DNA of 64,000 nucleotides from Oceanospirillaceae bacterium (lineage in GTDB: Bacteria; Pseudomonadota; Gammaproteobacteria; Pseudomonadales; Balneatricaceae): the NCBI GenBank assembly GCA_013215375.1, contig JABSRB010000001.1:124001-188000 (forward strand). The letters run 5' to 3'. This document shows, piece after piece, positions 53,384 through 63,061 of the stretch; positions within the stretch are counted from its first letter, which is position 1; each line of letters begins with the position of its first letter. Under the pieces are notes generated by a model that had not been told where the DNA came from, ran no database searches, and saw only the letters and a list, made by a program, of their open reading frames with translations. The position numbers and the translations under genes are program-made.

Positions 53384-54019
53384 TTAACCGCGCTCTAATG
53401 TGAGCAACTTGATACCAAAGCCTAAAAAGACACAGCCTGTCAGTACCTTCAAACACTTGCTAAATACTCCTTGCTTGGCCATGGTACCTAAACGTGCCAA
53501 GAGCATTACCAGCGATGAAAACCACACTAAATTTAATAATGCATGAATGCTAATCAGCAGCAACGCGTACCACAGTGCATGCTCTCCCACGGGAATAAAC
53601 TGTGGGAATGCAGCCAGATAAAACATCGATACTTTTGGGTTTAAGGCATTAGTCAAAAAACCATCTAGAAATGATTTAGACAAACTGTTTCTTTTTGATT
53701 TCACTACTTTTCCATCAAGCTGTGGAGCACTAGTAAATACTCCTCTCAAAGATTTAATGCCTATCCACGCTAAGTAGAGCGCCCCCAGCACTTTGAACAA
53801 CATAAAAGCCTCTGCCGAGTTGGTTAACAATACCGATACACCAAGCACTGATAACATGCCATGTAAGTAAAAGGCGACAATAAAACCAAACACGCTCGCC
53901 ATTCCCGCTTTTTTACCTGACGCAGGCACCGTTTTAGCGATTAACAAACCGTTGGGGCCTGGCGAGATAACCAGTAATAAAGCGATGACAGCAAAGGAAA
54001 TGACCTGTACGTAACTCAT
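53384..54019 (-). CDS. LysE/RhtB-family exporter
   Basis: ISPGPNGLLI motif and multi-TM LysE fold. Confidence 0.85.
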   Translation of the reverse strand: MSYVQVISFAVIALLLVISPGPNGLLIAKTVPASGKKAGMASVFGFIVAFYLHGMLSVLGVSVLLTNSAEAFMLFKVLGALYLAWIGIKSLRGVFTSAPQLDGKVVKSKRNSLSKSFLDGFLTNALNPKVSMFYLAAFPQFIPVGEHALWYALLLISIHALLNLVWFSSLVMLLARLGTMAKQGVFSKCLKVLTGCVFLGFGIKLLTLERG

Positions 54020-54242
54020 AATAGTTTACCAAGGTAGGATTTTGACCAGTTTAAAGCTGGACCAATATTAGTATAATTGCCAGTAGTAGACCACACAGTG
54101 GCTTCATTCAACGAGTTTTTTGACGATATATTGGCAATGAACTGTTTTCAAAAACCACAAAATCGTTTTAAAATAACTATTAAGCGATAAAAACAGTTAA
54201 TATATGTGTGAAGTTCACGCTAATGAAAGGCAATACTCTTAT

Positions 54243-54845
54243 ATGGCGATTTCTAGAAAAAATTTTTTATTATCACTTAGTTTTATGTTACTGCTTGCAG
54301 CAGTGTTTTTGCAATATACGCCTACGACCACTTTCTATAACAAATTATTAGGCAAACTTGAACTCACAGGATTTCAAACTTCTCTGTCGCTGAATGACTA
54401 CGCTATGAAGGACCACTTGGGCAACGAGGTTTCCTGGCAAACCTACAACGACAAACCCCTGTATCTAACCACTGGATTTACCCAGTGTCCCTATAGCTGC
54501 CCAACCACCATGGCTTTTTATCAAAAACTGGCTGATAGACTACAAGACAGAGCTCGGTTCGCCCTACTGACTGTAGACCCAGATAACGATACCCCAGCAG
54601 TGCTTAAACGCTATTTAAGCGGTATTAACCCCCGTTTTATCGGCCTTTACATTGAAGAAAAACACAATTTAATACGGGCAATCGCAGATTTAAAACAATC
54701 CGTTCAAGACATTCCCGGCGCACAAAACATTATTCACAGTAATTATATATATTTATTACACCCGACAACTAAGGGACTCATTATATATAACAAACAAAAT
54801 TTAGAGCTGATTAGCCAAGACTTCACCCGCATTAACCAGACTTAA
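54243..54845 (+). CDS. SCO1/SenC/PrrC-family protein
   Basis: TQCPYSCPTTM (CxxxC) thioredoxin-like motif, N-terminal TM. Confidence 0.8.
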   Translation: MAISRKNFLLSLSFMLLLAAVFLQYTPTTTFYNKLLGKLELTGFQTSLSLNDYAMKDHLGNEVSWQTYNDKPLYLTTGFTQCPYSCPTTMAFYQKLADRLQDRARFALLTVDPDNDTPAVLKRYLSGINPRFIGLYIEEKHNLIRAIADLKQSVQDIPGAQNIIHSNYIYLLHPTTKGLIIYNKQNLELISQDFTRINQT

Positions 54846-54858
54846 GTAGGTACACACC

Positions 54859-56415
54859 ATGACAAACTCTAGTGTTTCTAACGTAAAACTTTTCCTCGAT
54901 AAAAAGAATTTGGACGACGCAATATGGTCAGATAAATTTATGTTATTAATCTTGGTATTACATTTACCTTTTATTTATTTCATAGTTCCCAGCGGTTACG
55001 GTAGTCATATGCAGGGCGCTGTCCCTGCAACCCTTGCCGTACTGGCAAGTTTCAGCGCCTACTTTGCCGCTAAGGGCACTTTGGTTAGTCGAGGTGTTAT
55101 TGCCGCCAGTTTAATGATTATGTCGATGGTGATGATAATGCAGCAACTAGGTCGCTTAGAAATGCATTTTCATATTTTCTCCGTACTGGCCTTCTTGATC
55201 ATTTGGCGCGATTGGAAAGTAATAGTGATTGCCGCTGCCGCGATTGCTGTGCACCATTTAGTCAGTGTGCCTTTGCAGCTTGATGGGCTAACCATCGCGG
55301 GGCTGCCCTACACTCCATACGGTCAAAACTGTGACTGGCCGACCTTTTTCTTGCACGCTACTTTCGTCATTTTAGAAAGTGCTATATTGGTGTATTTCTC
55401 GATTCGCTTACGCGAGCAATTTAATTTAGCCAACCATGTTATTGCCAGTGTCACTACCTCTGCCGCTGACAAAGACCTAAGTATAGATTTAAGCGCAATA
55501 AAAACGCGCTCAGAGGAAGACAAAGTATTTATTCAATCCCTGAATGATTTCTACAGCATGATTAGAGACACCCTTAACGAATTTCAATCCTCTTCCACAC
55601 AGCTCACCCTGTTAGCCCAAGAATCTTCAGATCTGACTACCGATAACCAAAAACAACTCAATACTCAAAGTGACTACATCAATCAAGTGGTCTCCGCCGT
55701 CAAAGAAATGAGTTTGACCATCGCTGAAATAGCAACTTCAACCTTAAAAGCTGCTGAGGCATCCAGAAATGCCAAAGAACTATCAACCACAAGCACTATC
55801 AAGGTAAACGAAGCAGTCAATCAAATGCTGAGTCTTACCGAGCAAATAAATTTAGTCAAAGTAGTCATCGACAAACTCGCCTCCGCCACCGCGAAAATCA
55901 GTAATACAACCGATGTTATTCGCAGTATTGCCGACCAAACTAACCTGCTCGCTTTAAACGCTGCTATTGAAGCTGCCAGAGCCGGTGATCAGGGCAGAGG
56001 GTTCGCAGTGGTGGCCGAAGAAGTTCGCTCTTTAGCCATGCGCAGTAGCGAGGCCACGGAAGAAATTAACTCAGTGGTAGAAAATCTAAAATTATCTGCC
56101 AGCGAAGCGGTAGAGATCATGGAGAAAGGTCAACTGCAAAGTCAGCAAACAATCGAGGCTGCGGGCGACACCCGCGAAATGTTGGAAAAAGCCAGCGATG
56201 CCATCACTTTAATCAGCGATATGAGTGATCAAATTGCCAGCGCCATCGAAGAGCAGCGTACCGTCTCTGAACAAGTGAGCAATGATATGGAGTCGATCAA
56301 AAAATCTAATTTAGATACTCAGCAAAAAGCATCTCAGGTCAACGAGATATCGGGGCAAGTTTCTGAAATGGCCTCGCATTTAACCAACGCAGCTTCCGTA
56401 CTTAAAACCAGTTAG
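54859..56415 (+). CDS. Methyl-accepting chemotaxis protein with His-rich multi-TM sensor domain
   Basis: MCP signalling hairpin [40 protein letters not shown]. Confidence 0.95.
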   Translation: MTNSSVSNVKLFLDKKNLDDAIWSDKFMLLILVLHLPFIYFIVPSGYGSHMQGAVPATLAVLASFSAYFAAKGTLVSRGVIAASLMIMSMVMIMQQLGRLEMHFHIFSVLAFLIIWRDWKVIVIAAAAIAVHHLVSVPLQLDGLTIAGLPYTPYGQNCDWPTFFLHATFVILESAILVYFSIRLREQFNLANHVIASVTTSAADKDLSIDLSAIKTRSEEDKVFIQSLNDFYSMIRDTLNEFQSSSTQLTLLAQESSDLTTDNQKQLNTQSDYINQVVSAVKEMSLTIAEIATSTLKAAEASRNAKELSTTSTIKVNEAVNQMLSLTEQINLVKVVIDKLASATAKISNTTDVIRSIADQTNLLALNAAIEAARAGDQGRGFAVVAEEVRSLAMRSSEATEEINSVVENLKLSASEAVEIMEKGQLQSQQTIEAAGDTREMLEKASDAITLISDMSDQIASAIEEQRTVSEQVSNDMESIKKSNLDTQQKASQVNEISGQVSEMASHLTNAASVLKTS

Positions 56416-56431
56416 CACTTTCTTTATACGC

Positions 56432-56566
56432 AAAAAAAAAGGGTAACCCGAAGGTTACCCTGAAAATGACAAGAACCGTGTTCCCCTGCTTAACACTCTT
56501 GAGGAGCCTTAAACAGAAGAGGTGAAGTTAACCTAATAAATGATTTATTGGGTTATCTTGCGAGCC
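56432..56566 (-). ncRNA. Predicted Fur-regulated sRNA B (PrrF/RyhB-like)
   Basis: TTGCAA-N17-TATTCT promoter, Fur-box-like overlap, transcript GGCTCGCAAGATAACCC...CACGGTTCTTGTCATTT, terminator GGGTAACC-TTCG-GGTTACCC-T9; paralogous to 57456-57582. Confidence 0.8.
56441..56460 (-). terminator. Intrinsic terminator of sRNA B
   Basis: Perfect 8-bp stem with UUCG loop followed by nine T on the reverse strand. Confidence 0.9.
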
Positions 56567-56571
56567 AAATT

Positions 56572-56600
56572 AGAATAACCGTAATGAGAATCAATTGCAA
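56572..56600 (-). promoter_or_regulatory. Promoter of sRNA B overlapped by Fur-box-like site (56580-56598)
   Basis: TTGCAA/TATTCT with 17-bp spacer; ~13/19 match to GATAATGATAATCATTATC by hand. Confidence 0.7.
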
Positions 56601-56637
56601 GTGATAACGATTATTATTTTGATTTGGAAGGTGACGG

Positions 56638-57231
56638 CTAATCTTCTATCAACCAGCCCTTTGCACAAGCGAGCTCAATTTGGTCATTAACATATTGCCA
56701 CAACTTGGGAGAAAGCCCTTTTAGATAGTTATTTCGTTTGATAACTTGTTGTTTACGAATCTTATTAACCGCCCAACTACCGCCCTCATTTGCCATATTT
56801 TGCACGAGTGGCAGCAATCTATCGATAGATTTAGCGAAGCGCGCATCCTCCGTTTCAGCCTGTTCAAACTCAATCCACAACGCCTGCATTTGCGTAGATT
56901 GTGGCTCGGGTAATAGTGAAAAAATCCTCTTAGCCGCCGCTAGCTCTTTTTCCTCCTGCGCCTGCTGTAACGATTCATCATCAAAGGCAAACAAGTCGCC
57001 AGCATCTATCTCGACAATATCATGAATTAGCAACATCGTTGTCACTCGAGTGATGTCGACAGGTTGCTCTGCGTATTCATGTAAAATTTGCGCGCTTAAG
57101 GCTATATGCCAACTGTGCTCGGCACTATTCTCCGCTCTGTTGTTGTCCGCCTTCACCATAGTGCGACGATAAACTGCCTTTAAACGGTCGATTTCAAAAA
57201 TAAAAGCTAATTGGTTCTCTAATTTGTTCAT
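56638..57231 (-). CDS. HD-domain protein, YfbR-like 5'-nucleotidase
   Basis: NSAEHSWHIAL..HDIVEIDAGDLFAFD HD motif. Confidence 0.85.
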   Translation of the reverse strand: MNKLENQLAFIFEIDRLKAVYRRTMVKADNNRAENSAEHSWHIALSAQILHEYAEQPVDITRVTTMLLIHDIVEIDAGDLFAFDDESLQQAQEEKELAAAKRIFSLLPEPQSTQMQALWIEFEQAETEDARFAKSIDRLLPLVQNMANEGGSWAVNKIRKQQVIKRNNYLKGLSPKLWQYVNDQIELACAKGWLIED

Positions 57232-57455
57232 TACTTATATCCTTGTCTATTCATACTTAACTATTACCAATCAGTACCTGAGTAGCACCTATCCGGCAAC
57301 GCTATTTTTCACATCTTAAACTATTTATTCAAGCATATTTGTTAAATTATTAATCTAGCTCGAATATTTAATTCGAGTTAGTGTGAGTACAGCACTAATT
57401 TTCTGGAAGAAATTTTGCAACAGATGTGAAGGCTTAATAGTGGCAAGTAAAAAGC

Positions 57456-57582
57456 AAAAAAAAAGCAACCCAAGTGGGCTGCCTATAAATGACAAGAACC
57501 GTGTATTCCCTATCCTCTATGCAAGAGAAAAAGAAAAAGTGAAGCTAACGAAATAATAAATATCAAATTAACTTGCGAGCCA
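57456..57582 (-). ncRNA. Predicted Fur-regulated sRNA A (PrrF/RyhB-like)
   Basis: TTGCAA-N17-TATTAT promoter, Fur-box-like overlap, GGCTCGCAAGTTAA...ACACGGTTCTTGTCATTT shared with sRNA B, terminator GCAGCCC-ACTT-GGGTTGC-T9. Confidence 0.8.
57465..57482 (-). terminator. Intrinsic terminator of sRNA A
   Basis: 7-bp stem followed by nine T on the reverse strand. Confidence 0.85.
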
Positions 57583-57586
57583 GTAA

Positions 57587-57615
57587 ATAATACCGCTAAT
57601 GATAATGATTTGCAA
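57587..57615 (-). promoter_or_regulatory. Promoter of sRNA A overlapped by Fur-box-like site (57595-57613)
   Basis: TTGCAA/TATTAT with 17-bp spacer; gctaatgataatgatttgc matches ~15/19 of the Fur consensus by hand. Confidence 0.75.
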
Positions 57616-57675
57616 TACCGTTAGCAAAAATAGTTCATATTCTTTTCCTGACTGGTAAAATCTTAAAAAACCAAC

Positions 57676-57726
57676 AGGTTTATCGATAAACCTTGACAGG
57701 TATATCGATTGCGCTTATAAATCGAT
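57676..57726 (+). promoter_or_regulatory. Sigma70 promoter with LacI-type operators upstream of beta-mannosidase
   Basis: TTGACA (57693-57698)-N17-TATAAA (57716-57721); perfect 18-bp palindrome AGGTTTATCGATAAACCT at 57676-57693; two further ATCGAT cores in spacer and at -10. Confidence 0.75.
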
Positions 57727-57793
57727 CACTATTTTCACAAACAGATAACTAACATTTTTAATCCTTTTTCTTTTTCATCTAATAGGACACAGC

Positions 57794-60232
57794 ATGCCGC
57801 TAGATAAAATCACAGAAAATAATAGCTCTTTACTCAATAGCCACTGGACACTTAGACAAACCGGCACAGATCAGTGCATAGATTTTAAGCTACCGGGAGA
57901 TATCCATTCTGCATTATTAAGTGCAGGGAAAATACCTGACCCGTATTGGCGAGACACTGAGCTTTCAATCGATTGGATTCATGAGAGTAATTGGATTAGT
58001 GAGACTAACTTTGAAGCTATTATTGAACCCGGCGGACGCTACACTTTAAGCTTTGCAGTGATTGATTGTCATGCCAGAATATCGCTTAATGGCATTGAAC
58101 TAGGGTACTGTAAAAGCCAATTTACCCGTTGGGATTTTGATGTCAGCGATGCATTAGTCAACGGTGAAAACACCTTACAGGTACTGTTTGAATCCAATAG
58201 CGACGTTGCGCTGCAAAAAGCTAAACAGACAGAAATCCCCATTCCTTTTATTAAGGACAACAATCGCCTCCCCCATTACAACTTATTGAGAAAAGCGCAA
58301 TGTCACGCGGGCTGGGATTGGAACATCGCCTTATCACCACTGGGTATTTATGGCGATATCAATATAAACCGCACAGAGCTATTTCGTCTCAATGACATTA
58401 TGATTCGCCAGCATCATCAACCTGACGGCGTATTACTAGAGATAGAAGCCCATTGTGAAGTGTTTGAGCCCTGCGAAATCCCTTTATTAATCACTATTGA
58501 CGGCAAACAAATAGGTAAGAGCTGTCAGGTCTACCCGGGGGATAATTGCCTGAAACTGAGCACTATCATTATTAAGCCACAGCTGTGGTGGCCCGTCGGT
58601 GAAGGAGAACAGCACCGCTACGATTTAGAGGTGATGCTTGGGGCGCAAAGTCGTCATTTCAAAATTGGCTTACGTGAAATCAACTTAGATGTGAGCGCCG
58701 ATGATATAGGTAACAAGTTCGCACTGATCGTTAATGACCGGCCGCTATTTATGCGCGGTGCTAACTGGATTCCCGCCGATGCGCTGCCTGAACGCGGCAC
58801 TCCAGAAGTGGTGCGTGATCTATTACAGTCCGCCATAGATGCCAACATGAATATGATCAGAATATGGGGCGGAGGGCAATACGAGGCAGATTGGTTTTAC
58901 GATATATGTGACGAACTGGGCCTCTTAGTTTGGCAGGATTTCATGTTCGCCTGTAATGCCTATCCAGCACACCAGCGCGACTGGCTTGATTTAGTACGCC
59001 GCGAGGCTAGACAACAAGTCAGACGATTATCTGCTCACCCATGCCTGGCACTTTGGTGTGGAGATAACGAGCTGGTAGGCGCGCTAAAATGGTTTAAGGA
59101 AACCAGTGAGGACAGAGATCGTTATTTGGCTATTTACGACAGACTGAACCACGCTCTGGAAGAAATCATTGAAGATGAAGCCCCCGATATCGCTTTTTGG
59201 CCCTCTTCTCCCTCTGTCGGCAGGCTCAATTTTTCCGATGGCTGGCATGTTGATACTTCAGGCGATATGCACTTTTGGGACGTTTGGCACAGTGCTAAAG
59301 ATTTTGAGCACTACCGAACTGTTAAACCGCGTTTTTGCTCTGAATTTGGCTTTCAATCGTTTCCTTCTATGCAAGTAATTGAAAGTTTCACCCACCCAGA
59401 AGATCGTAATGTCTCCTCTGCTGTGATGGAAATTCACCAGCGTAATACCGGCGGCAATAGCCGTATTGTCGAAACGATTCAGCGCTACTTCCGCTTCCCT
59501 GACAGCTTCGAAGACATGGTGTATTTAAGCCAAGTAGGTCAAGCTCTGGCAATGAAAACGGCCATTGAGTTTTGGCGCTCCAGCAAACCACGCTGCATGG
59601 GTACTTTATATTGGCAGTTAAACGACACTTGGCCAGTGGCCAGCTGGTCTTCCCTTGAATATGGCGGCGCCTGGAAGTGCACTCACTATTTGGCAAAACG
59701 TTTTTACTCTCCCTTTATGGTGACCACTGTTCCCGATGAGGACACCGGCGAGCTAGTACTCTATGCCATCAACGATACCAACCGTGCCATTGAGTTCAGT
59801 GTTGAACTGCGCAGTGTATCTAGTACCGGAGACATACGCGCACTCGATACTATTGCGCAATTATGTCCTACGGACAAAGCGATTGAAATACACCGCTTGC
59901 CGGCGAACACACTCAACGATAATGAATTTTTACATTACAACTGGCGCGATACAGATAACCTGCACAATGCAGAAAATGAGTTTCTTCCCAAGCGCCCCAA
60001 AGAGTATTTGTTAGGGACGCCTAACATTGAAGTAGAAGTTAATGCAGACTCGATTGTACTCACCAGCGACCGACCTGCACTGTATGTAACTTATGATCAT
60101 GGTGGCAGCAAAATATATAGCGACAATTGCTTTACGCTGTTGCCAGGTATCCCTAAAACCCTTACTGTATTGCGCAATCGAGGGGCTGATAATACATTGT
60201 CTAAAAAGCCTATTAGCTATATGAAAGGATAA
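57794..60232 (+). CDS. GH2-family beta-mannosidase
   Basis: LHYNLLRKAQCHAGWDWNI-type region, MIRIWGGGQYEADWFYDICDELGLLVWQDFMFAC, WCGDNE, CSEFGFQSFPS. Confidence 0.9.
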   Translation: MPLDKITENNSSLLNSHWTLRQTGTDQCIDFKLPGDIHSALLSAGKIPDPYWRDTELSIDWIHESNWISETNFEAIIEPGGRYTLSFAVIDCHARISLNGIELGYCKSQFTRWDFDVSDALVNGENTLQVLFESNSDVALQKAKQTEIPIPFIKDNNRLPHYNLLRKAQCHAGWDWNIALSPLGIYGDININRTELFRLNDIMIRQHHQPDGVLLEIEAHCEVFEPCEIPLLITIDGKQIGKSCQVYPGDNCLKLSTIIIKPQLWWPVGEGEQHRYDLEVMLGAQSRHFKIGLREINLDVSADDIGNKFALIVNDRPLFMRGANWIPADALPERGTPEVVRDLLQSAIDANMNMIRIWGGGQYEADWFYDICDELGLLVWQDFMFACNAYPAHQRDWLDLVRREARQQVRRLSAHPCLALWCGDNELVGALKWFKETSEDRDRYLAIYDRLNHALEEIIEDEAPDIAFWPSSPSVGRLNFSDGWHVDTSGDMHFWDVWHSAKDFEHYRTVKPRFCSEFGFQSFPSMQVIESFTHPEDRNVSSAVMEIHQRNTGGNSRIVETIQRYFRFPDSFEDMVYLSQVGQALAMKTAIEFWRSSKPRCMGTLYWQLNDTWPVASWSSLEYGGAWKCTHYLAKRFYSPFMVTTVPDEDTGELVLYAINDTNRAIEFSVELRSVSSTGDIRALDTIAQLCPTDKAIEIHRLPANTLNDNEFLHYNWRDTDNLHNAENEFLPKRPKEYLLGTPNIEVEVNADSIVLTSDRPALYVTYDHGGSKIYSDNCFTLLPGIPKTLTVLRNRGADNTLSKKPISYMKG

Positions 60233-60235
60233 AAC

Positions 60236-61252
60236 ATGCCCGTCAAGGCAGCTGTCACTTTAAAAACCATCGCCGCCGAGCTAGATGTCTCGGTCACTAC
60301 TGTCGCTCGCGCACTTAATGGTGGCGAGCGTATTAGCCCCAGTATGATTGAAAAGGTACAGGCCTGTGCCGAGCGCTTAGGTTATGTGCGCAATCTTGAT
60401 GGGGTAAAATTACGCACCGGAAAAACTTTTGTCTTAATGGCTTTTTTAAGCATTCCCACCGAGGAAGAAATCGGTGACTCAGGCTCGGTAGGACTGCTTA
60501 ATGGCATTCATAAAAGACTCAGTGATTCAGATTATGCGGTGAGAACAGTGCCTGTGACCAAGCAAGCATCAGGACTGGATATGATTAAAAAAATTGTCAG
60601 CGGGCGCAATGCCGACGGCATAATTTTAGATCACACCACTCCAGAGGATGAGCGGGTGAAATACCTGTTACAAGCCAACATTCCCTTTGTCACTTTCGGT
60701 CGTACCTCCAGCAGTAACCAGCATGCTTTTTTTGATTTAGACAACGAGTTTGCCGCTTATCAAGGCACTAAAGAAATGATCAATCAGGGCTTTAAACGCA
60801 TCGCATTACTCGATGCCGACATAAGCTATACCTTTGTTTCTCAACGAGTCCAAGGCTATAGACGCGCTCTTGAAGAGGCGGGGTTATCGTTTGATAGGCA
60901 TTTAATACGCCATATGGATCAGGAGGCACCTCTGGCTTTAGCTGCCGCCACTGAATTACTCAGCAGTGGTGTTGACGCTTTTGTCTGTGTCACTGAACAA
61001 GTATTCATGGGAGCAAGAGCAGGTGTGCACAAAACGCTGGCAGAAAAGGCACACAAGATTGGCTTTTCACTGCGCTCTGGCACCAACATCTGCGCCTATT
61101 TAAACTCAACCATATCTACCAGCTTTTACTCACGTGTCGATGCGGGTTGGAATTTAGCAGACATACTGCTAAAGCAGATAGAGGGCGCTCCCATTAGTCA
61201 GTGCCAACACATTGCCAAAACTACTTTGCGTAATTTTAACCTGAATCAGTGA
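60236..61252 (+). CDS. LacI-family transcriptional regulator
   Basis: N-terminal HTH VTLKTIAAELDVSVTTVARALNGGERIS. Confidence 0.9.
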   Translation: MPVKAAVTLKTIAAELDVSVTTVARALNGGERISPSMIEKVQACAERLGYVRNLDGVKLRTGKTFVLMAFLSIPTEEEIGDSGSVGLLNGIHKRLSDSDYAVRTVPVTKQASGLDMIKKIVSGRNADGIILDHTTPEDERVKYLLQANIPFVTFGRTSSSNQHAFFDLDNEFAAYQGTKEMINQGFKRIALLDADISYTFVSQRVQGYRRALEEAGLSFDRHLIRHMDQEAPLALAAATELLSSGVDAFVCVTEQVFMGARAGVHKTLAEKAHKIGFSLRSGTNICAYLNSTISTSFYSRVDAGWNLADILLKQIEGAPISQCQHIAKTTLRNFNLNQ

Positions 61253-61475
61253 CTTCACTGCACCACATAGCGAAAGCTCTTGATTCTACAGCGGTTTGAA
61301 AAATACTCACTGAACCTATGGGTGCAGCTAAGATTTTTCAATTCCACTGTAAAACCAATATCTTACACTCTGAATTCACTTTGAAACCACAGATTCAGGT
61401 TTAAATAACATTGCAATGTTGCCACCATTTTTAGTAAAATCTACCGCATTTTTAATCTTATAAGTAACTATTTTA

Positions 61476-62228
61476 ATGAGCCATTTTTTTGAAGTCCACC
61501 AGTCGATTGACCAGTGGGGAAAAGTCCATGTTGTCAGTGACAGTACCAATTACTACCTAACCTTCGGCGCTGGCGGACAGCAAAGCGGCATGCAAATAAA
61601 TCAGCCCGATAGGCTATTATTTCAATACACTCAAGCGATGATGTTAGGGCTGTTATTTTTCCCAAAAGCCCACTCTGCGCTATTATTAGGCCTAGGGGCA
61701 GGCTCCATAGCCAAATCGTTGTTAATTAGTGATGAGCAATTGCATGTCACTGCCATTGAGTTGCGGGAAACAGTGGTTGAAATTGCCCACCAGTGGTTTG
61801 ATTTACCTAAGTGCGAGCGCCTGAGCATTGAGACAACTGATGCTTTTAAATATATAAAAAAAACGCAGCAGAGCCACGATTTATTATTTATCGATCTCTA
61901 TTTAGATAACGGTATTCAAGATTCGCTCACCAGTAATAAATTTATCCGTCAATGTTATAACGTATTAAATGAACAAGGCTGCCTAATTTTGAATTTATGG
62001 GAAGAGGACAAAGGCTACTTGCCCTTTGATATCCCTTATTTGGAGGAGACCTTTAATTCCCAAGCTTTGATGTTAGTCACAGATGAGGGAAATATCATTG
62101 TCATTATCGGCAAAGATTTCCAGTGCGATCCGCATCCAAGAAGACTGCAGTCTAAAGCTAAAAAGCTTGGGGATATACTCGACATTCCCCTGCAGAAATT
62201 ACTCAATCATCTGCAGGTGAGAAACTAG
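61476..62228 (+). CDS. Spermidine synthase-like methyltransferase-fold protein
   Basis: ALLLGLGAGSIAKSLL and DLLFIDLYLDNG spermine/spermidine synthase pattern. Confidence 0.75.
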   Translation: MSHFFEVHQSIDQWGKVHVVSDSTNYYLTFGAGGQQSGMQINQPDRLLFQYTQAMMLGLLFFPKAHSALLLGLGAGSIAKSLLISDEQLHVTAIELRETVVEIAHQWFDLPKCERLSIETTDAFKYIKKTQQSHDLLFIDLYLDNGIQDSLTSNKFIRQCYNVLNEQGCLILNLWEEDKGYLPFDIPYLEETFNSQALMLVTDEGNIIVIIGKDFQCDPHPRRLQSKAKKLGDILDIPLQKLLNHLQVRN

Positions 62229-62743
62229 ATGGTGATGCCGTTTTCTGGTCGCACCGCTTTCCAGTACTTTTTGCGCCAGTAAATATTGTCTAAAGCTGAA
62301 ATCATTACGCCATGTTTTTCTGATACATGCATAAACTTGTTACCGTTGACGACGACACCTACATGACGCACTGAACGTGACGTTTTAAACAACACTAGAT
62401 CGCCTGGCAGTAGTTCATTCTTCTCGACGGGATAACCTAAAGTGGCTTGAGCCCAAGTAGTGCGAGGAAGATCGACGTTAAAAACGCTTTGATAAGCATT
62501 TTGAACAAAAGCAGAGCAATCTATACCATCGCGACCATTACCGCCTAATCGATAGGGGGTGCCCTCCCAATCACTATAATAACCTAGCAGCTGCTGCTCA
62601 ACACTGGCCAGCGAATTAGTCTCGTTTGCAGACGAGCCTGTTCCATCGCCCACATGTGCACCTTGATTAGCACAACCGGTGACAAAGAGTAAAAAACTAA
62701 ATACTAGGGATATTTTTAACACAGCAGATACTTTATTTATCAT
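62225..62743 (-). CDS. NlpC/P60-family lipoprotein
   Basis: Lipobox FVTGCA; catalytic GIDCSAFVQNAY..HVGVVVNGNKFMHVS. Confidence 0.9.
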   Translation of the reverse strand: MINKVSAVLKISLVFSFLLFVTGCANQGAHVGDGTGSSANETNSLASVEQQLLGYYSDWEGTPYRLGGNGRDGIDCSAFVQNAYQSVFNVDLPRTTWAQATLGYPVEKNELLPGDLVLFKTSRSVRHVGVVVNGNKFMHVSEKHGVMISALDNIYWRKKYWKAVRPENGITI

Positions 62744-63061
62744 TTCCTATAACCATCATTTTCTATAGACTTAACACTACTTTAAATAAAACGTTCTCGA
62801 ATTTAACCTCGTTAACGGTTTCATTAAAAAGCTAGATTTAGCGCCCTGACTCCACGCTAATTAAGAGAAAAGATTAATTTAACTTATCTCAAATAAGTGG
62901 CAGCGTAGTATAAAACAATCAGAAAAGAAAGATTTTACGCAACTGTCAGATAAATACGACACTAACGGAGCGTAATAACACAGAATTCCCCGGTCAATTC
63001 GACCACTTTAGCGCCAAGTCTGTTAAAATATTGCAAAACTTAAGATCAGAGATTCTATATT

